64,000 nucleotides of DNA from Marvinbryantia formatexigens DSM 14469. GTDB lineage: Bacteria; Bacillota; Clostridia; Lachnospirales; Lachnospiraceae. The translations under genes were made by a program, and so were the position numbers. The notes beneath the pieces are model-generated. The model worked only from the letters and a program-made list of their open reading frames with translations. It ran no database searches and was not told where the DNA came from. This document shows, piece by piece, positions 50,257-60,837 of this stretch. The stretch covers positions 2,645,001 through 2,709,000 of the forward strand of contig NZ_CP102268.1 of NCBI RefSeq assembly GCF_025148285.1. Reading direction: 5' to 3'. Each line of letters starts with the position of its first letter. The stretch's first letter is position 1.

Positions 50257-52746
50257 ATGGCAGAACAATTCAAATGGGTAAGCTTCTATATGGAGTTTGC
50301 AACGAAACTACTGGAATACAAAACGGACAGGTCGTCTCTGATTGAGACGCTGCAAAAAGTTTATTCCAACATAGGGATGAAACTTCCGAAGCTTGAAAGG
50401 GATAATGTGCCAAAAGATATTGATCCATTTACCATCTTTGGATTGTTTAACAAGGGCATCACTGATGCAAAACGTATCAGTATCTTAGGTGGCATTAAGA
50501 CTTTATTCGAAATAGAAGCGGATGTACCAGATGATTTCTCCGGTATTCCGGTTCTGAACAATATGATGGCTACATTCTATGCATTTGAAGGTGGTGATCG
50601 CCGAAAAGATGATGACATTGACAATCTATGGAATGCTTTTGAATCCGCCATCAAATTAGCGGAAAATGACTCTGAAGAGAGCAGAGCTGCATTTATTTCA
50701 GCCTATGATCAGGTCAGGTCACAGTTTGCCGTTCGTTGGAATCTGACGATGGGTCTGTACTGGATCAGACCATATACTTTTATCAGTCTTGATTCACGGA
50801 ACAGAGAGTTTATGAGTAATCCGGACAATATATCTGCCAATGTTGTTGCGGAAATGAAAACGCTGAAATCGGTTCCTGCTGCTGAAAAATATCTTTCTAT
50901 TCGTGATAAATGCAAATCTGCAGTAGAATCCGGAGAATACGGGTATACATCATTTCCGGAGCTTTCCTATAAGGCGTGGATCGTTTCTGTGGAAAACAGC
51001 GAGATGGAGAAAGCGGCTAAGACAGGAACATCGAATGCTGCTTTTCTTAGATGGTTCAGACCAGTCCTTCAGAGCCTGCGTGATCTGGGAGGCTCCGCCA
51101 CTCCGGAAGATACAAGAAAGAAAATAATTTCAAACGAGAAGCTTTCCGATGAGGAAGTCAATGCCACCTGTGGAAAGAATAACGTCAACAAGTTTGAGAA
51201 TGAGGTGGCTTTCGCCAGGAGTTATCTGGTAAAAGCCGGATATATTGATAATAAGGTGTATGGCATCTGGACATTGACGGACAAAGGCCGGACGGTAGAG
51301 ATGACTGATGAACTTGCATCTGAGATTTTCAAAAATGGTGTAGCTGATAACGCTGCGAAGAGTAAGGAAAAGAATTCCCTTGGCGATGCTGATGTGGCAA
51401 CCGTTCACTATTGGTTATATGCACCGGGTGAAGGTGCTTCCATGTGGGAAGATTTTTATTCTGCCGGGATCATGGGACTTGGCTGGGATGAGCTGGGAGA
51501 TCTGAACACCTATGCCAGCAAGGATGAAATGGCTCAGAAGCTGAGAGACATTCATGGTGGAGATTCATCATATAAGAATTCTGCACATGCAGTATGGCAG
51601 TTTGCTCATGACATTAAGCCGGGTGATGTGATTTTTGCCAAGCGCGGACGCAGTGAGATCCTTGGACGCGGAGTAGTAGAATCCGACTATGAATATGACG
51701 ATAACCATGATGGCGAATATCCGAACCTTCGCAAAGTGAAATGGACTCATAAAGGCAGCTGGCAGAGTGATGAAATGTTTGCTATGAAAACGCTGACCGA
51801 TGTCACCAACTACACTGATTTTGTTAATAAAATATCCGGGTTCTTCGAGGATGACGAAGAGGATACAAAGGTAATTGATTATCCGGCGTATTCCGTGGAG
51901 GATTTTCTGAATGAAGTATATATGGATGAAAAATCCTATAACAAGCTTGTCGGAGTTCTTGATAGCAAATTGAACATTATACTGCAGGGGGCTCCTGGAG
52001 TAGGAAAGACGTTTGTGGCAAAGCGTCTTGCTTATTCCATTATGGGAGTGAAGGATGTTGAGCGTGTCATGATGGTTCAGTTCCACCAGAGCTACTCTTA
52101 TGAAGATTTCATCATGGGATTTCGACCGTCCGCTGACGGTTTCGATATAAAGACAGGGGTATTCTATAACTTCTGCAAAAAGGCAGAAAGAGACAGTGAT
52201 AATAAATACTTCTTCATCATTGATGAAATCAATCGCGGAAACTTAAGCAAGATTTTTGGAGAGCTTTTTATGCTGATTGAGAATGATAAACGTGGAAACA
52301 AGAACAAACTTCAGCTGCTCTATCGCGATGAAATGTTTTATGTTCCGGAGAACGTTTACATCATAGGTATGATGAACACAGCGGATCGCAGTCTTGCGAT
52401 GCTGGATTATGCGCTGCGAAGGAGATTTGCATTCTTTGAGCTTAAACCGGCATTTACGACAGAGGGCTTCCGTGCATACAGGGATGGGCTGGACAATAAG
52501 AAGTTTGAGGCGCTTGTAGGCTGCGTACAGAGTCTTAATGAGAGGATTGCGGCCGATGAGTCTCTGGGAGAAGGGTTCTGTATCGGACACAGCTATTTCT
52601 GCAACATGGAGCCAGAGGAAGTGACGGATGAGAAGCTTCAGGGAATTGTAGAGTATGAACTGATACCAATGCTGAAAGAGTACTGGTTTGATGAACCATT
52701 AAAGGTAAAAGAGTGGAGCGATAACCTGAGGAGTGCTGTTAAGTGA
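50257..52746 (+). CDS. mcrB: McrB-like AAA+ GTPase subunit of a modification-dependent restriction system
   Basis: 829 residues. The N-terminal half includes an unknown helical region and an EVE/PUA-like reader region (about 385-520: YWLYAPGEGASMWEDFYSAGIMGLGWDELGDL...IKPGDVIFAKRGRSEILGRGVV) that could sense a modified base. The C-terminal AAA+ domain has Walker A LQGAPGVGKT, Walker B FFIIDEINRGNLSKIFGELF and the McrB signature MMNTADRSLA. ATG 50257 lies 8 nt after AGGGAGG. Overlaps mcrC by 4 nt (GTGA). Forms the motor that translocates DNA and activates the McrC nuclease. Confidence 0.92.
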   Translation: MAEQFKWVSFYMEFATKLLEYKTDRSSLIETLQKVYSNIGMKLPKLERDNVPKDIDPFTIFGLFNKGITDAKRISILGGIKTLFEIEADVPDDFSGIPVLNNMMATFYAFEGGDRRKDDDIDNLWNAFESAIKLAENDSEESRAAFISAYDQVRSQFAVRWNLTMGLYWIRPYTFISLDSRNREFMSNPDNISANVVAEMKTLKSVPAAEKYLSIRDKCKSAVESGEYGYTSFPELSYKAWIVSVENSEMEKAAKTGTSNAAFLRWFRPVLQSLRDLGGSATPEDTRKKIISNEKLSDEEVNATCGKNNVNKFENEVAFARSYLVKAGYIDNKVYGIWTLTDKGRTVEMTDELASEIFKNGVADNAAKSKEKNSLGDADVATVHYWLYAPGEGASMWEDFYSAGIMGLGWDELGDLNTYASKDEMAQKLRDIHGGDSSYKNSAHAVWQFAHDIKPGDVIFAKRGRSEILGRGVVESDYEYDDNHDGEYPNLRKVKWTHKGSWQSDEMFAMKTLTDVTNYTDFVNKISGFFEDDEEDTKVIDYPAYSVEDFLNEVYMDEKSYNKLVGVLDSKLNIILQGAPGVGKTFVAKRLAYSIMGVKDVERVMMVQFHQSYSYEDFIMGFRPSADGFDIKTGVFYNFCKKAERDSDNKYFFIIDEINRGNLSKIFGELFMLIENDKRGNKNKLQLLYRDEMFYVPENVYIIGMMNTADRSLAMLDYALRRRFAFFELKPAFTTEGFRAYRDGLDNKKFEALVGCVQSLNERIAADESLGEGFCIGHSYFCNMEPEEVTDEKLQGIVEYELIPMLKEYWFDEPLKVKEWSDNLRSAVK

Positions 52747-53783
52747 TAAGAATTCAGAACATATACTATATGCTTGCCTATGCTTTTCAGGTTCTGAATG
52801 AGCAGGGGTATAGGGATATAGCAACCGAGGAATTTGATAATACCGCCGAATTGTGTGCTGCAATCCTGGCAAGAGGAATCCGTAATCAGATTAAGCGCGG
52901 CCTTGGGAGGGAGTATATTCCAAAGGCAGAGGCTTTATCATCGCTTCGTGGAAAGCTGGATATTTCTGAATCTATAAAGACACAAACATTCCTGAAGAGG
53001 CAGATGATCTGTTCGTATGATGATTTTTCCGTCAATTCTGTAATGAACAGAATCATCAAATCCACAGTCCTTCTTTTGCTCAGAGGGGATATCTCCAAAT
53101 CCAGGAAAAAGGAACTGAGAAAGCTGATGGTTTTCTTTGAAGATGTGGATGTCATGGATCTGTATTCTGTAAATTGGAATATTCAGTATAATAGAAATAA
53201 TCAGACATACAGAATGCTGATTTCCATATGTTATCTGGTATTTAAAGGATTGCTGCAGACGCAATCAAATGGCACAACAAAGTTGATGGATTTTCTTGAT
53301 GAACAGAGAATGCATCGCCTGTATGAGAAATTCATTCTGGAATATTTCCGCAAAGAGCATCCGGAGCTGACTGCTAATGCGTCGCAGATACCGTGGCAGT
53401 TGGATGATGATTTCGGTGAGATGCTCCCGGTAATGCAGACTGATATAATGCTGACAAAGGATGAGAAGACCCTGATTATTGACGCGAAGTATTACGCGCA
53501 TACAACACAGCGTCATTATGATAAAAATACGCTTCATTCCGGGAATCTGTATCAGATGTTTACTTATGTAAAGAATAAGGAAGCGGAACTGTCTGATCAA
53601 CCGCACAAGGTGGCAGGTATGCTCCTTTATGCCAGAACTGACGAGGAAATCTATCCGGAGAAGGAATATCGGATGAGTGGGAATCAGATCGAAGTTAAAA
53701 CGCTAAATCTGGATGGTGATTTTGATATAATCAGGAGCCAGCTGGATGAAATCGCAGAGAAGTACTTTGGAGAAGCAAAATAG
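52743..53783 (+). CDS. mcrC: McrC-like nuclease subunit
   Basis: 346 residues. PD-(D/E)XK nuclease motif at the C-terminal part: LPVMQTDIMLTKDEKTLIIDAKYY, with Asp and Asp-x-Lys expected for DNA cleavage. The N-terminal part IQNIYYMLAYAFQVLNEQGYRDIATEEFDNTAELCAAILARGI matches the McrC family. Starts at GTG 52743 overlapping the mcrB stop, so the subunits are co-translated. Complete. Confidence 0.92.
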   Translation: MIRIQNIYYMLAYAFQVLNEQGYRDIATEEFDNTAELCAAILARGIRNQIKRGLGREYIPKAEALSSLRGKLDISESIKTQTFLKRQMICSYDDFSVNSVMNRIIKSTVLLLLRGDISKSRKKELRKLMVFFEDVDVMDLYSVNWNIQYNRNNQTYRMLISICYLVFKGLLQTQSNGTTKLMDFLDEQRMHRLYEKFILEYFRKEHPELTANASQIPWQLDDDFGEMLPVMQTDIMLTKDEKTLIIDAKYYAHTTQRHYDKNTLHSGNLYQMFTYVKNKEAELSDQPHKVAGMLLYARTDEEIYPEKEYRMSGNQIEVKTLNLDGDFDIIRSQLDEIAEKYFGEAK

Positions 53784-53834
53784 GTGATAATATGCAGGAT
53801 AGCCAGATGCTGGAGATATCGGCGGCTTTGGAAG

Positions 53835-53886
53835 GATAGGGTGCATTTGCTTCGGATTTATAATATTCTATGGTAAAAACCGGTGA
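53835..53886 (+). promoter_or_regulatory. Promoter region before the TOTE gene
   Basis: AGGGTGCA next to TTGCTT-N16-TATGGT. The 52 bp are about 85 percent identical to the flavodoxin promoter at 15251-15302, so both are probably controlled by the same factor or come from a common mobile ancestor. Confidence 0.45.
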
Positions 53887-53919
53887 TAAATTATCTGCGA
53901 AAAACAGGGGGTGAGATTT

Positions 53920-56885
53920 GTGAGGGATGCACTGGAGAATATAACTTTATTGCAAAAGCGTTTAAATGATCTTCAGTTGGAAAATCAGGTGCTAAAGGAG
54001 ATTCTGGAGCGGTCAGGTATTTCTTATGCAGATGAGCTGAGAAAATATCAGCATCCGGATGGAACAGAATTGTGGCAGGAAAATCAAGGCGGGAGAATTA
54101 TACATCCGGTCTGTATTACGGATGAGATGGCGAATAAATTTTACGGTAGATTCTGGGGGCGACAGGATGTATACAGTAAACGTGCCGTAAAAAAATCCAC
54201 AGGAGAAGTTGGTTATTTTCCGCAGTGTAATCATTTCTGGAAGGAATGCTGCCCTAAAAAACATGGAAAGAAAATGCGGTGTACGGACTGTCCGGACAGA
54301 GACTGGACAAAATTAAAAATCGGGCAGATTAAAAGCCATCTGTTAGGTGCAGATCCTTACGGAAATGATGTGATAGGAGTCTATCCATTGCTTCCGAACG
54401 GAACATGCCGCTTTTTGGTGTTTGATTTTGATAATCATGAAAAAGAGGCGGAAAAAAATGATTTTGCTAATAAAGGCGAGGCATGGGTGGAAGCGATGCG
54501 TCTGATCTGTGAATTGAATGAGATCGATCCTCTTGTGGAACGTTCGCGTTCGGGAAGAGGCGCTCATGTATGGACATTTTTCGAAAGAGCAGTTCCGGCA
54601 TCGACAGCCAGAAAATTTGGAAATGCTTTATTGGAAAAGGGAGCAGAAACAGTAAATCTGAAATCATTTCAATACTATGACCGTATGCTTCCGGCGCAGG
54701 ACAGTCTGCCGGAAGGCGGTCTGGGAAATCTGATTGCATTGCCACTTCAGGGAAGGGCGCTGCTGTCAGGAAACAGTGCTTTTGTGGATAAGAATTGGAA
54801 TGCATACCCGGATCAGTGGAATGTGCTGTGGAGTAAGCCAAGGATTTCCGCCGAATTTATGGAAACCAAAATTCAAGAGTGGACTTCAACCAGTATTTTT
54901 TATGCTGAGAGCAGCCAAAATGATGCAGAAGCGCGGGAAAAACCGTGGAAAAACAGGGCAGGGCTTCTGAAATTAGGCGTAGATGGGAAATTAAACTTTA
55001 CGCTATCGAATGGAATTTATGTGGATACAATGAATATACAACCGGCAGTTCAGAATCAGATACGGAGGATGGCTGCTGTAAGTAATCCGGTTTTTATAAA
55101 AACAAGGCGATGGGGCTTTCAAACTATGATAATGCACGATGGATTTATATGGGGAAAGAGCATCTGAGTGGTTATATAGAAATACCGAGAGGATTGTATG
55201 ATGAATTGACTAGACAGTGCCGGGAAGCAGGAATCATGTATGAGATTGCGGATGAAAGACAGCCGGGAAGAAGGATAAAAGCTGAGTTTACCGGGCAGCT
55301 CCGTCCGGAACAGAAAACGGCGCTAAAAGAAATGCTGCGGTACGATACCGGGATACTAAACGCAGCTACAGCATTTGGAAAAACGGTTGTATGCAGCGCC
55401 ATAATTGCGGAGAGAAAAGTAAATACACTTATTCTGCTGGAATCTTCGTCGCTGATTGAACAATGGGAAGAGGCACTGAATCGTTTCCTGGAAATACAGG
55501 AAGAGCCGCCAGAGTATCAGACAAAAACAGGAAGAACCAGGAGAAGAAAAAGTATTATAGGAAAGCTCCAGGGAGCGCATGATTCCATGACTGGAATGAT
55601 TGATATTGCTATGGTGGGTTCGCTTTGCAAAAAGGGAGAGTTCCATGAAAAGCTCAATGATTATGGAATGGTGCTGGTGGATGAATGTCATCATGCGGCT
55701 TCTAATACGATGGCGAATATCCTGAATCAAGTAAATGCCCGTTATGTGTATGGCGTGACTGCCACGCCGATGCGCGGCGACGGGCTGGAAAAGATTACTT
55801 ATATGCTGCTTGGACCGATCAGATATCGCTATACGGCAAAGGATAAAGCCGAAGCACAGGGGATAGCGCATCTCGTGTTTCCGAGATTTACAAAAGCGGT
55901 AGCACCGAGAGGGAAAAAGGATAAAATGCATCCAAACGAAGCATATGGGCTGATTCGGAATAATGACGCAAGGGATCAGCAAATTATAGATGATGTTCGA
56001 AAATGCGTACATACCGGAAGGACGCCGGTGGTATTGTCCCGATACAAAGAACATGCCTTAAAAATGTATGAGAGGCTTCAGACGTGCGCAGACCATGTGT
56101 TTCTGATGACCGGAAATAATTCGAAAAAGGAACACAGGCAAATCCGGTTGCAGATGCAGCAGGTTCCGGATGATGAAACACTGATTCTGATAGCCACGGG
56201 GAGTTTGATTGGCGAAGGATTTGATTACCCCCGCCTGGACACTCTGATTATGGCGACTCCTGTATCCTTCCGCAGCGTAGTAGAACAGTATGCAGGGAGG
56301 CTGAACCGTGATTATGAAGGAAAGAAAAACGTGATAGTTTACGATTATGTAGATAGTCATATCCCGATGTTTGACGATATGTATGCAAAACGCCTGCGAG
56401 CGTATAAGCAGATCGGCTACACAGTCGCGTCGGAAGCAGGCGGTGAGAAACAGACAGCGAATGCTATTTATGATTTTGAAAACTATAAAGAAAGTTATGA
56501 AAAAGATTTACTTGGCGCTGTACGCAGTGTTGTTATATCCAGCCCGGCTATCAGCGGTACAAAAATAAATGCGCTCATTAATCTTCTGAGAGAACGTCAG
56601 ATGATGGGAGTAAGGATTACAGTAGTCACCTGGTCACCGGATGCATATGGCTATGGTAAGGCTGATTATTGGATGCAGCTTCATGAAGAAATGCGTATGG
56701 CGGGAATATGTGTAGAGCAAAAAGAAGATTTCTGCGAGCATTACGCCGTCGTAGATGATGAGATTGTATGGTATGGAAGTATGAACCTGCTGGGAAAAGA
56801 AAATGCAGAGGATAATCTGATGAGGGTTGTGAGCAAGGAGATTGCAGCGGAACTGATGGAAATTACATTTGGAGTATCTGACTAA
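53920..56885 (+). pseudogene. TOTE-type primase-helicase-nuclease protein, split by a frameshift
   Basis: Encodes one protein of about 985 residues in relatives. Part 1 (53920-about 55105): N-terminal coiled coil and archaeo-eukaryotic primase domain (FLVFDFDNHEKEAEK with Asp residues, SRSGRGAHVWTFFE, FPQCNHFWKECC..C zinc site). Near 55103-55110 one base seems missing, so this frame ends at 55167 with an unrelated tail. Part 2 (from ATG 55110 to 56885): SF2 helicase with Walker A NAATAFGKT, DECHHAAS (motif II), TATPMRGDGLEK, QYAGRLNRDYEGK (motif VI), then a PLD-type nuclease domain (HYAVVDDEIVWYGSMNLLG). Either a true break, making two separate proteins, or a sequence error. Start: GTG 53920 after AGGGGG. 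Last gene of the defence island. Confidence 0.8.
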
Positions 56886-56906
56886 AAAATCTTTTTCTGA
56901 AAATCC

Positions 56907-56935
56907 TTGACAAATTCCTTTTTTAAGCATATACT
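56907..56935 (+). promoter_or_regulatory. trp operon promoter
   Basis: TTGACA (56907-56912), 17-nt spacer, TATACT (56930-56935), upstream of the T-box leader. Confidence 0.78.
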
Positions 56936-56959
56936 AACAACAACTTAACACATTAAACC

Positions 56960-57227
56960 GTTGAAGCGGAGATTAAAGCAGTTATGCGCGCACAGAGAGT
57001 CCGGGCAGGTGAGAGCCGGGTGGAGATGCAGGCTGCCAAATGGACCGCCGAGGGTGCAGGGAAAGGAAATATTCTGAGTATTCTGCGACGTGAGGGCATA
57101 CGTTAGTTGCCGGAGATATGTTAGTATCTTGCAGAGCGCATGGGCAAGCCGTGAATCAAGGTGGCACCGCGGGAGAAATTGATACCCGTCCTTGACAGAA
57201 GTTTATTCTGTCATGGGCGGTTTTTTT
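56960..57227 (+). promoter_or_regulatory. T-box riboswitch (tRNA-Trp) controlling the trp operon
   Basis: The T-box core AAGGTGGCACCGCGG sits at 57158-57172, followed by a GC-rich stem with an uninterrupted T run (57185-57227), the intrinsic terminator. Stem I region from about 56960 contains AGAGAG. The probable specifier codon is UGG at 57041-57043 (AAA UGG ACC), which reads tryptophan. Uncharged tRNA-Trp should stabilise the antiterminator and switch on trpEGDCFBA. The exact fold was not computed. Confidence 0.85.
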
Positions 57228-57599
57228 GTTGCCATGCATCCGAAGGGAGCTGCCAGTGGCAACTCCTGCAGGTGCGGATAATGAGCCGGGCAGAAACAAT
57301 CTGGCGGGATTTGGCTGCTGACGGGAACGCCTGCGTTCCCGCGGGAGCGGCGGATGCCGGAAGGAATGCTTGCATTTCGTACGGCAATTTGTCGCTCCCG
57401 GAGGAAGCGAAGCATACCGGTGTCAGCCGAAAGGCGTTCGGGGAGATTTCTATCCGGCGAAAATCGCGACAGCGAGCAGAGAAACTCTGCGAGCCTGGAG
57501 TTATTATTTCCTGACAGATATCGGGAGAAATGCCCATATTTTTAGTGGCAATCCGCTGCAGCCTCTGCTCTGCATAAGACGAGAACGAAAGGAGCTTAT
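57228..57599 (+). other. Long leader segment between T-box terminator and trpE
   Basis: About 370 bp with no gene I would support. Open frames here lack ribosome binding sites and family resemblance. A CGGGAACGCC TGCG TTCCCG-type hairpin occurs near 57320-57342. Ends at the trpE ribosome binding site AAAGGAG (57588-57594). Confidence 0.4.
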
Positions 57600-57602
57600 A
57601 TG

Positions 57603-59228
57603 ATGTATCCTGCATTAGAAAAAGTAAAGGAAATTGCTGCATCGGGCAATTACCGGCGGATTCCGGTGAGCCGGGAGCTGTACGCCGACCGCTTTACACC
57701 GATGGAGGTGATGCGGACGCTGCGTGCGGCGAGCAGACACTGCTACCTGCTGGAGAGTGCGGAAAACGACCAGAAGTGGGGCAGATATTCCATACTTGGC
57801 TATGAGCCGGTGATGGAAATTACCTGCACAGATGGAAATGTGCGCATCCGCAGAAACCAGACGGAAGAAGATGCGGAGGAGGTTACAAATAATACAGCAG
57901 CATCGGGAAATGCCACATACAGAACTGTGGCAGCAGTGGGAAATGCTGCACATGATGTGGCGGCGACACCGGGAAATATCACATACAGCAATGCAGAATC
58001 GGAGGAATTTGATATTCTGGAGGAATATACGGCGGCGCATCCGGGAAAATTCATCCGGGAAATCCTGGAAAAATACAAAAGTCCCAGGATCGAGGGGATG
58101 CCGCCCTTTACCGGCGGGATGGTCGGATACTTTTCCTACGACTATCTCAAATATGCCGAGCCGACGCTGAAGCTTGCCTCAGCGGAGGGGGAGGATTTCC
58201 GGGATATGGATCTGATGCTGTTTACGAAAGCACTGGTATTCGACCATTACCGGCAGAAGCTGGTGCTGATTACCGGGGTAGATACAGAGGATGTTGAGGC
58301 ATCCTACCGGAAGGCGGAGACGGAGCTTGCGGACATGGCGTCCCTTTTAAACAGCGGGGCAAAGGCGGTGTTCAGACCGCTGAAGCTGAAAGAAGAATTA
58401 AAGCCGGACTTTTCCAGAGAGCGGTACACGCGGATGGTGGAGCGTGCAAAGCATTACATTCACGAGGGAGATATTTTCCAGGTGGTGCTCTCGAATCCGC
58501 AGACGGCAAAAGCGGAGGGCAGCCTGTTTGATACTTACCGGGTGCTGCGCACAAGCAACCCCTCGCCCTATATGTTTTACTTTTCCAGCGATGATGTGGA
58601 GATTGCCGGGGCGTCGCCGGAGACACTGGTAAAGCTGGAGAATGGAAAGCTGTACACCTTCCCGCTTGCTGGAACAAGACCGCGGGGAAAGACAGAGGAA
58701 GAGGATTTAAAACTGGAGGAGGAGCTGCTGCAGGACGAAAAAGAGCTGGCGGAGCATAACATGCTGGTGGACCTTGGCAGAAATGATATTGGAAGAATCA
58801 GCAGGCCGGGCAGCGTAAAGGTGGAAAAATATTGCAGCATTGAGCGATTCTCCTGTGTTATGCATATCGGTTCTACCGTATCCGGGCAGATCCGGGAGGA
58901 GCTGGACGGTCTGGATGCCGTTGATTCCATCCTTCCGGCGGGAACCCTGTCGGGAGCGCCGAAAATCCGCGCCTGCCAGATAATCCAGGAGCTGGAGGGC
59001 AGAAAGCGCGGCATTTATGGAGGCGCGGTCGGATATCTGGATTTCACCGGAAATCTGGACACCTGCATCGGTATCCGTCTTGTATATAAGAAAAACGGAA
59101 AAATCTGTGTGCAGTCCGGAGCGGGAATCGTGGCGGACAGCGTGCCGGAGAAGGAATACCAGGAATGCTGCAACAAGGCGAAAGCGATGGTGCAGGCAGT
59201 TCTGACGGCGCAGGAGGGATTGGAATGA
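57603..59228 (+). CDS. trpE: Anthranilate synthase component I
   Basis: First committed step of tryptophan synthesis: chorismate plus ammonia to anthranilate. About 541 residues. The CYLLES motif near residue 45 is the tryptophan feedback site. The catalytic domain shows YTRMVERAKHYIHEGDIFQVVLS, PSPYMFYF, AGASPETLVKLENGKLYTFPLAGTRPRG, VDLGRNDIGRI and GAPKIRACQIIQELE..RRGIYGG-like motifs. Residues near 100-137 hold an unusual insertion of 11-residue repeats (GNATYRTVA, GNAAHDVAA, GNITYSNAE). ATG 57603 is 8 nt from AAAGGAG; the adjacent ATG 57600 is also possible. Overlaps trpG by 4 nt. Confidence 0.96.
   Translation: MYPALEKVKEIAASGNYRRIPVSRELYADRFTPMEVMRTLRAASRHCYLLESAENDQKWGRYSILGYEPVMEITCTDGNVRIRRNQTEEDAEEVTNNTAASGNATYRTVAAVGNAAHDVAATPGNITYSNAESEEFDILEEYTAAHPGKFIREILEKYKSPRIEGMPPFTGGMVGYFSYDYLKYAEPTLKLASAEGEDFRDMDLMLFTKALVFDHYRQKLVLITGVDTEDVEASYRKAETELADMASLLNSGAKAVFRPLKLKEELKPDFSRERYTRMVERAKHYIHEGDIFQVVLSNPQTAKAEGSLFDTYRVLRTSNPSPYMFYFSSDDVEIAGASPETLVKLENGKLYTFPLAGTRPRGKTEEEDLKLEEELLQDEKELAEHNMLVDLGRNDIGRISRPGSVKVEKYCSIERFSCVMHIGSTVSGQIREELDGLDAVDSILPAGTLSGAPKIRACQIIQELEGRKRGIYGGAVGYLDFTGNLDTCIGIRLVYKKNGKICVQSGAGIVADSVPEKEYQECCNKAKAMVQAVLTAQEGLE
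57905..57985 (+). repeat. In-frame 33-bp repeats inside trpE
   Basis: GGGAAAT motifs at 57905, 57938 and 57971 start three diverged 33-bp units encoding 11 residues each. They lie in a non-conserved loop of the N-terminal domain. Confidence 0.7.
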
Positions 59229-59812
59229 TTTTACTGATTGATAATTATGACAGCTTTTCCTACAATCTTGTACAGTATATCAGCAGTGTGGAGCTGGATA
59301 TAAGGGTTATCCGCAATGATGCATGTGACATATCACAGATTGAAGAGATGCATCCGGAGGCAATCGTGCTTTCACCGGGACCGGGACGCCCGGCGGATGC
59401 GGGTATCTGCATAGAAGCAATATGTTACTTTAAAGATAAGGTGCCGGTTCTGGGCGTCTGCCTCGGACACCAGGCAATCTGCGAAGCGTTTGGCGGTGTA
59501 GTTTCCTACGCGAAAAAGCTGATGCACGGGAAAACCTCGCAGGCGGAGCTTTTAGGGAAATCACCTCTGTTTGAAGGTCTGCAAAGTCCAATAAAGGTGG
59601 CAAGATATCATTCACTTGCGGCGCAAAGAGAAAGCCTGCCGCCGGAGCTTATCGTTACCGCGCAGACGGCGGACGGCGAAATCATGGCGGTGCAGCACCG
59701 GGATTATCCGGTATATGGCGTGCAGTTTCATCCGGAGTCTGTTCTGACACCGGATGGATTGAAAATCATACAAAATTTTGTAAATATAGCGAAAGGAAGA
59801 AAACAGGCATGA
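59225..59812 (+). CDS. trpG: Anthranilate synthase component II (glutamine amidotransferase)
   Basis: Releases ammonia from glutamine for TrpE. 195 residues, class I amidotransferase: [14 protein letters not shown] start, LSPGPGRP, catalytic Cys in GVCLGHQ, His in GVQFHPES followed by the Glu of the triad. ATG 59225 overlaps the trpE stop (ATGA), with CAGGAGG upstream. May also serve folate synthesis (PabA function), as is common. Overlaps trpD by 4 nt. Confidence 0.96.
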   Translation: MILLIDNYDSFSYNLVQYISSVELDIRVIRNDACDISQIEEMHPEAIVLSPGPGRPADAGICIEAICYFKDKVPVLGVCLGHQAICEAFGGVVSYAKKLMHGKTSQAELLGKSPLFEGLQSPIKVARYHSLAAQRESLPPELIVTAQTADGEIMAVQHRDYPVYGVQFHPESVLTPDGLKIIQNFVNIAKGRKQA

Positions 59813-60819
59813 TTAAAGAAGCGATTATTGCATTATCAAAGAAGCAGGACCTCACATATGAACAGGCGGAAGCCGTGATGAATGAGATTATGAGCGGCGA
59901 GGCGACCGACGTGCAGAAGGCGGCATACCTAACGGCGCTGTCGCTGAAGGGAGAGACGATTGACGAAATTACGGCATCGGCGGCGGGGATGCGGGCGCAC
60001 TGCATTAAGCTGCTGCATGATCTGGATGTGCTGGAAATTGTCGGAACCGGCGGGGATGGTTCAAATTCCTTCAATATTTCTACGACGGCATCCCTGGTGA
60101 TCGCCGCAGGCGGCGTGCCGGTGGCAAAGCATGGCAACCGTGCGGCTTCCTCAAAATCGGGGGCGGCGGATGTGCTGGAAGCGCTTGGCGTGAATATCAC
60201 CATTGCGCCGGAAAAGAGCGCGGAGCTTTTAAAGGAAATCGGCATCTGCTTCCTGTTTGCGCAGAATTATCATATTGCTATGAAATATGTTGCACCAATC
60301 CGCCGCGAGCTTGGTATCCGCACCGTGTTTAATATTCTTGGACCGCTTTCCAATCCGGCGGGAGCGAACATGGAGCTGATGGGCGTTTATGATGAAAGTC
60401 TGGTGGAGCCTCTGGCGCAGGTAATGGCAAAGCTTGGCGTGAAAAAGGGCATGGTGGTGTATGGACAGGATAAGCTCGATGAAATATCCATGTGCGCTCC
60501 GACCAGTGTATGTGAAATACGCGACGGCTGGTTCCAGTCTTACGAGATCACGCCGGAGCAGTTCGGTTATACGCGCTGCGATAAAGAAGAGCTGGTGGGC
60601 GGAACCCCGCAGGAAAACGCAAAAATCACAAAAGATATTTTAAATGGAACGGAGCGCGGTGCCAAACGCTGCGCGGTCTGCCTGAATGCCGGGGCGGCGC
60701 TTTATATTGCTGGAAAGACGCAGACCATCGAGGAAGGCGTGCGTATGGCGGAGCAGCTTATTGACAGTGGGGCGGCGCAAAAGAAACTGGAAGAATTCGT
60801 GGAAAGAAGTAATGCATAG
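59809..60819 (+). CDS. trpD: Anthranilate phosphoribosyltransferase
   Basis: Joins anthranilate to PRPP. 336 residues, the usual length. PRPP-binding motif [50 protein letters not shown] is complete, and the [20 protein letters not shown] segment follows. ATG 59809 overlaps the trpG stop. Third gene of the operon. Confidence 0.97.
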   Translation: MIKEAIIALSKKQDLTYEQAEAVMNEIMSGEATDVQKAAYLTALSLKGETIDEITASAAGMRAHCIKLLHDLDVLEIVGTGGDGSNSFNISTTASLVIAAGGVPVAKHGNRAASSKSGAADVLEALGVNITIAPEKSAELLKEIGICFLFAQNYHIAMKYVAPIRRELGIRTVFNILGPLSNPAGANMELMGVYDESLVEPLAQVMAKLGVKKGMVVYGQDKLDEISMCAPTSVCEIRDGWFQSYEITPEQFGYTRCDKEELVGGTPQENAKITKDILNGTERGAKRCAVCLNAGAALYIAGKTQTIEEGVRMAEQLIDSGAAQKKLEEFVERSNA

Positions 60820-60837
60820 GAACCGGAGAGGGCTGGA

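Noticed and set aside
56885-57000. A third element right end between the TOTE gene and the trp leader
   Set aside because: No CCTCTCGTGCCATGTTGA or AATAGATATGTTTCCG copy is present; the DNA passes straight into the trp promoter.
57161-57514. 117-codon frame starting in the T-box
   Set aside because: Begins inside the T-box/terminator, has no ribosome binding site and no recognisable domain.
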